NCBI GenBank assembly: GCA_030049955.1
Contig: JASIJX010000426.1
Location: 1 to 15,661 of the forward strand
Length of the DNA stretch: 15,661 nucleotides
Reading direction: 5' to 3'
Source of the DNA: Acidobacteriaceae bacterium
GTDB taxonomy: Bacteria; Acidobacteriota; Terriglobia; Terriglobales; Acidobacteriaceae
Under the pieces are notes generated by a model. The model was not told where the DNA came from and searched no databases. It saw nothing but the letters and a program-made list of their open reading frames with translations. A program made the position numbers and the translations under genes. Every line of letters begins with the position of its first letter. Position 1 is the first letter of the stretch. Below, one piece after another: positions 14,901 through 15,661 of this stretch.

Positions 14901-15661
14901 TCCATTCAGGGCACTCTGGTGAAACAAATGTCACATGGAGTCCAGTTCCTGGCCAACTACACCTGGTCCAAGTCCATCGACGACATGCCGCAGGCCACGC
15001 GGGACTCCAATACCGAGGACCTCAACAGCGGCGAATCGTATGTCTATCCGCTCTATCCCGCTAACATGTCCAACGCGCCGGCCGGGGCCTATGCTTTTCC
15101 CGACATCAAGGCCCTCGACCGTGGCTATTCAGACATCAACCATCCGCAGGCCTTCTCGGTCTCCTACGTCTGGGAGTTGCCGAAGATGCATAGCGGCTTC
15201 GGCGTCGTCCGGGCTCTCGTAAACGATTGGAGTACCTCCGGCACCTTCCAGCACCACTCCGGCGATGCGCTGACCATATACACAGGGCAAGATATCTCGG
15301 ATACCGGCCTCACGCAGGACCGCGCCGTGCGCGACTTCTCGGTGTCGCCTTACTTAAAGAGCAAAAACCTCGGAGGCGATTGCTCTACATCGGCTGCATC
15401 GGGAGCTACCGTTCCGAAACCCTGCGAGAGCTGGTTTAACCCCGCAGCTTTCTCCGTTCCCCTCAACACCGGCGCCGGAACTGGCTTCGGCAACGTCATC
15501 AAGGACTCCCTCACCGGTCCCGGCTTCACCGTCTGGAACACCGCTCTGACGCGCAACTTCCACGTCTGGCGTGAATCGAGCCTCGCCTTCCGTGCCGAAT
15601 ATTTCGACATCACCAACCACACCATTCTTAACAACCCGAGCACCTCAACCGGCAGCGCCAG
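11916..15661 (+). CDS. TonB-dependent-receptor-like outer-membrane protein with carboxypeptidase-regulatory-like domain (3' truncated by window edge)
   Basis: The frame is open for 1,248 codons and runs off the window. Residues about 20-50 are a signal peptide (basic LGRR, hydrophobic core, cut near SLHAQ). A carboxypeptidase-regulatory-like beta-sandwich follows (about 52-140: GTISGLVTDPSGAVIPSATV, SDGRYVFPTLLPAPYSLSV, AAGFERY). The plug region is about 160-285, with LPLNGR, NFLLDGGNN, FGQSAGAVVNIVTKSG. The rest is a long beta-barrel with alternating aromatic strands (RLTLDYGVRWEMFAP, ALRGGYGMFYQTRT, FLANYTWSKSIDD). This is the Oar-like family that is numerous in Acidobacteriota and probably takes up or binds large substrates such as glycans; the ligand cannot be read, and I saw no clear TonB box. 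Eight cysteines form four close pairs. ATG 11916 has AAGGAGG 9 nt ahead. Probably fewer than 100 residues are missing. Confidence 0.92.
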   Translation, partial: MSFLLQDQTSGFVQAGKPLALGRRLLSALATVVAIAWFCLGFSAVSLHAQGYGTISGLVTDPSGAVIPSATVTATQTVSGTTMKAVSGSDGRYVFPTLLPAPYSLSVSAAGFERYKQTGIVLDADQALTVNITLRVGAQAQTVTVTADAPQVDTTTGTLSQVINSASVQDLPLNGRAAATLVTMVAGVVDASNEGNGANQGSGKTFSSTSLSPVEVASVNGTLPNQDNFLLDGGNNLDEMTNVNDPYPMPDSVQEFSVQTSNYNAEFGQSAGAVVNIVTKSGGDQFHGDLFEYLRNGFFNAENHFNLPGAQDTYHRHQFGGTIGGPVKIPHISSGKTTQFFYGYQYTLIHLGSSATSFTAPTAAEEGLASSSTGGAYADFSNLCNSASGNTFNGSGECVNSGGTPVTTQQIYNVFTGAAYPNNHIPSSDFDPASVALTKYFPVATGDAGAGKIGNTVDYFAATQNYFNEDTARVDHEFGTNDHMFARYFYDWYQQPAIYNPTNIALGGLESYTSYFQTRYQNALLAETHIFTPNILNNVVLNYQREVSQRGGPPGSFDVTQLASGTPLASLWQPNVGPYMDPTISGYFKAASSASAVFERNNYTFNDDFHWVKGEHNFAFGGHYELSKFDVVNVYNSYGVFDFNTAGTSQPDANNNAFANYMEGFLQTFEQGEFELDNDRGHFPAIYADDSWKVNRRLTLDYGVRWEMFAPWHDKVGVQTAFSPSEYAADKGTPQYDLAAGPNTPGLPAGMVLSGDPGFPVNGVRNQYKQFMPRVGFAYDVFGDGKTALRGGYGMFYQTRTQGFFNLSQPTFNPNTLTVGPITNQDETAGSPGGPFSDPYCTKACAGGVGSIANPFPFHLPFAASQVFPNQMEVGEYDPSGNFRVPVTTDYNLTIEQQLPGSLIARLAYVGSASRHLFVNLDNNPAVNTGVNTGTATSPKLTFPSGTSADNARRVYDTAPIVGPPCASGSTSCPTNNESYQSIVEAAMIGNAHYNSIQGTLVKQMSHGVQFLANYTWSKSIDDMPQATRDSNTEDLNSGESYVYPLYPANMSNAPAGAYAFPDIKALDRGYSDINHPQAFSVSYVWELPKMHSGFGVVRALVNDWSTSGTFQHHSGDALTIYTGQDISDTGLTQDRAVRDFSVSPYLKSKNLGGDCSTSAASGATVPKPCESWFNPAAFSVPLNTGAGTGFGNVIKDSLTGPGFTVWNTALTRNFHVWRESSLAFRAEYFDITNHTILNNPSTSTGSA
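14694..14717 (+). repeat. 12-bp tandem duplication inside the receptor gene
   Basis: GTGAACACAGGT (14694-14705) is followed directly by GTGAACACAGGC, giving the peptide VNTGVNTG in a predicted extracellular loop. The single base difference suggests a fairly recent in-frame duplication. Confidence 0.7.

Noticed and set aside
12042..14927. Minus-strand reading frames of 307 aa (12042-12965) and 411 aa (13692-14927) opposite the receptor gene
   Set aside because: The sense frame is a continuous, well-recognised receptor; the antisense products are Val/Ala/Gly-rich shadows without family features.
1..15661. CRISPR arrays, tRNA or rRNA genes, insertion sequences, phage genes or a wholly new multi-gene system
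   Set aside because: I found no regularly spaced repeats of CRISPR size, no tRNA-like cloverleaf, no transposase and no uncharacterised gene cassette; all main genes fall into known families.

Overview
The window is high-GC and most likely comes from an Acidobacteriota chromosome (Terriglobia-like). The main reason is the last gene, a roughly 1,250-residue outer-membrane protein with an N-terminal carboxypeptidase-regulatory-like fold and a TonB-dependent-receptor barrel, a family greatly expanded in that phylum. The flagellar proteins, with long Ala/Gly/Ser-rich linkers, fit this. The placement is from family knowledge and was not tested by a search.

Layout. (1) 1-7535, plus strand: a flagellar export, motor and hook cluster in the order fliG (3' part only), fliH, fliI, fliJ, fliK, flgD, flgE. 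FliG is the rotor switch protein. FliH, FliI and FliJ form the export ATPase complex and are tightly packed, with a 4-nt fliH/fliI overlap and a 2-nt fliI-fliJ gap. FliK, FlgD and FlgE control, scaffold and build the hook. A sigma-54-type promoter motif lies just before fliK, suggesting that the hook genes form a separately controlled unit. (2) 7626-9085, minus strand: a two-gene operon of a PLP-dependent threonine/serine-dehydratase-like enzyme and a PaaI-like thioesterase, with overlapping stop and start codons. It converges on flgE across an inverted repeat that may be a terminator. (3) 9142-11497, plus strand: a monohaem c-type cytochrome lipoprotein, miaB (tRNA methylthiotransferase) and a bifunctional-nuclease (DUF151) family protein. 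(4) 11498-11915: an AT-richer gene-free stretch with repeats, a strong sigma-70-type promoter and a hairpin at the predicted mRNA 5' end. (5) 11916 to the window end, plus strand: the TonB-receptor-like gene, cut off by the window edge.

The genes are individually recognisable and I see no wholly new multi-gene system. The points worth a second look are mostly regulatory or architectural: the sigma-54 motif that collides with the fliK start, the repeated purine-rich flgE leader, a FlgD reduced to its N-terminal domain between Ser-rich tracts, likely leaderless starts around 9.1-9.6 kb, and the hairpin at the 5' end of the receptor message.
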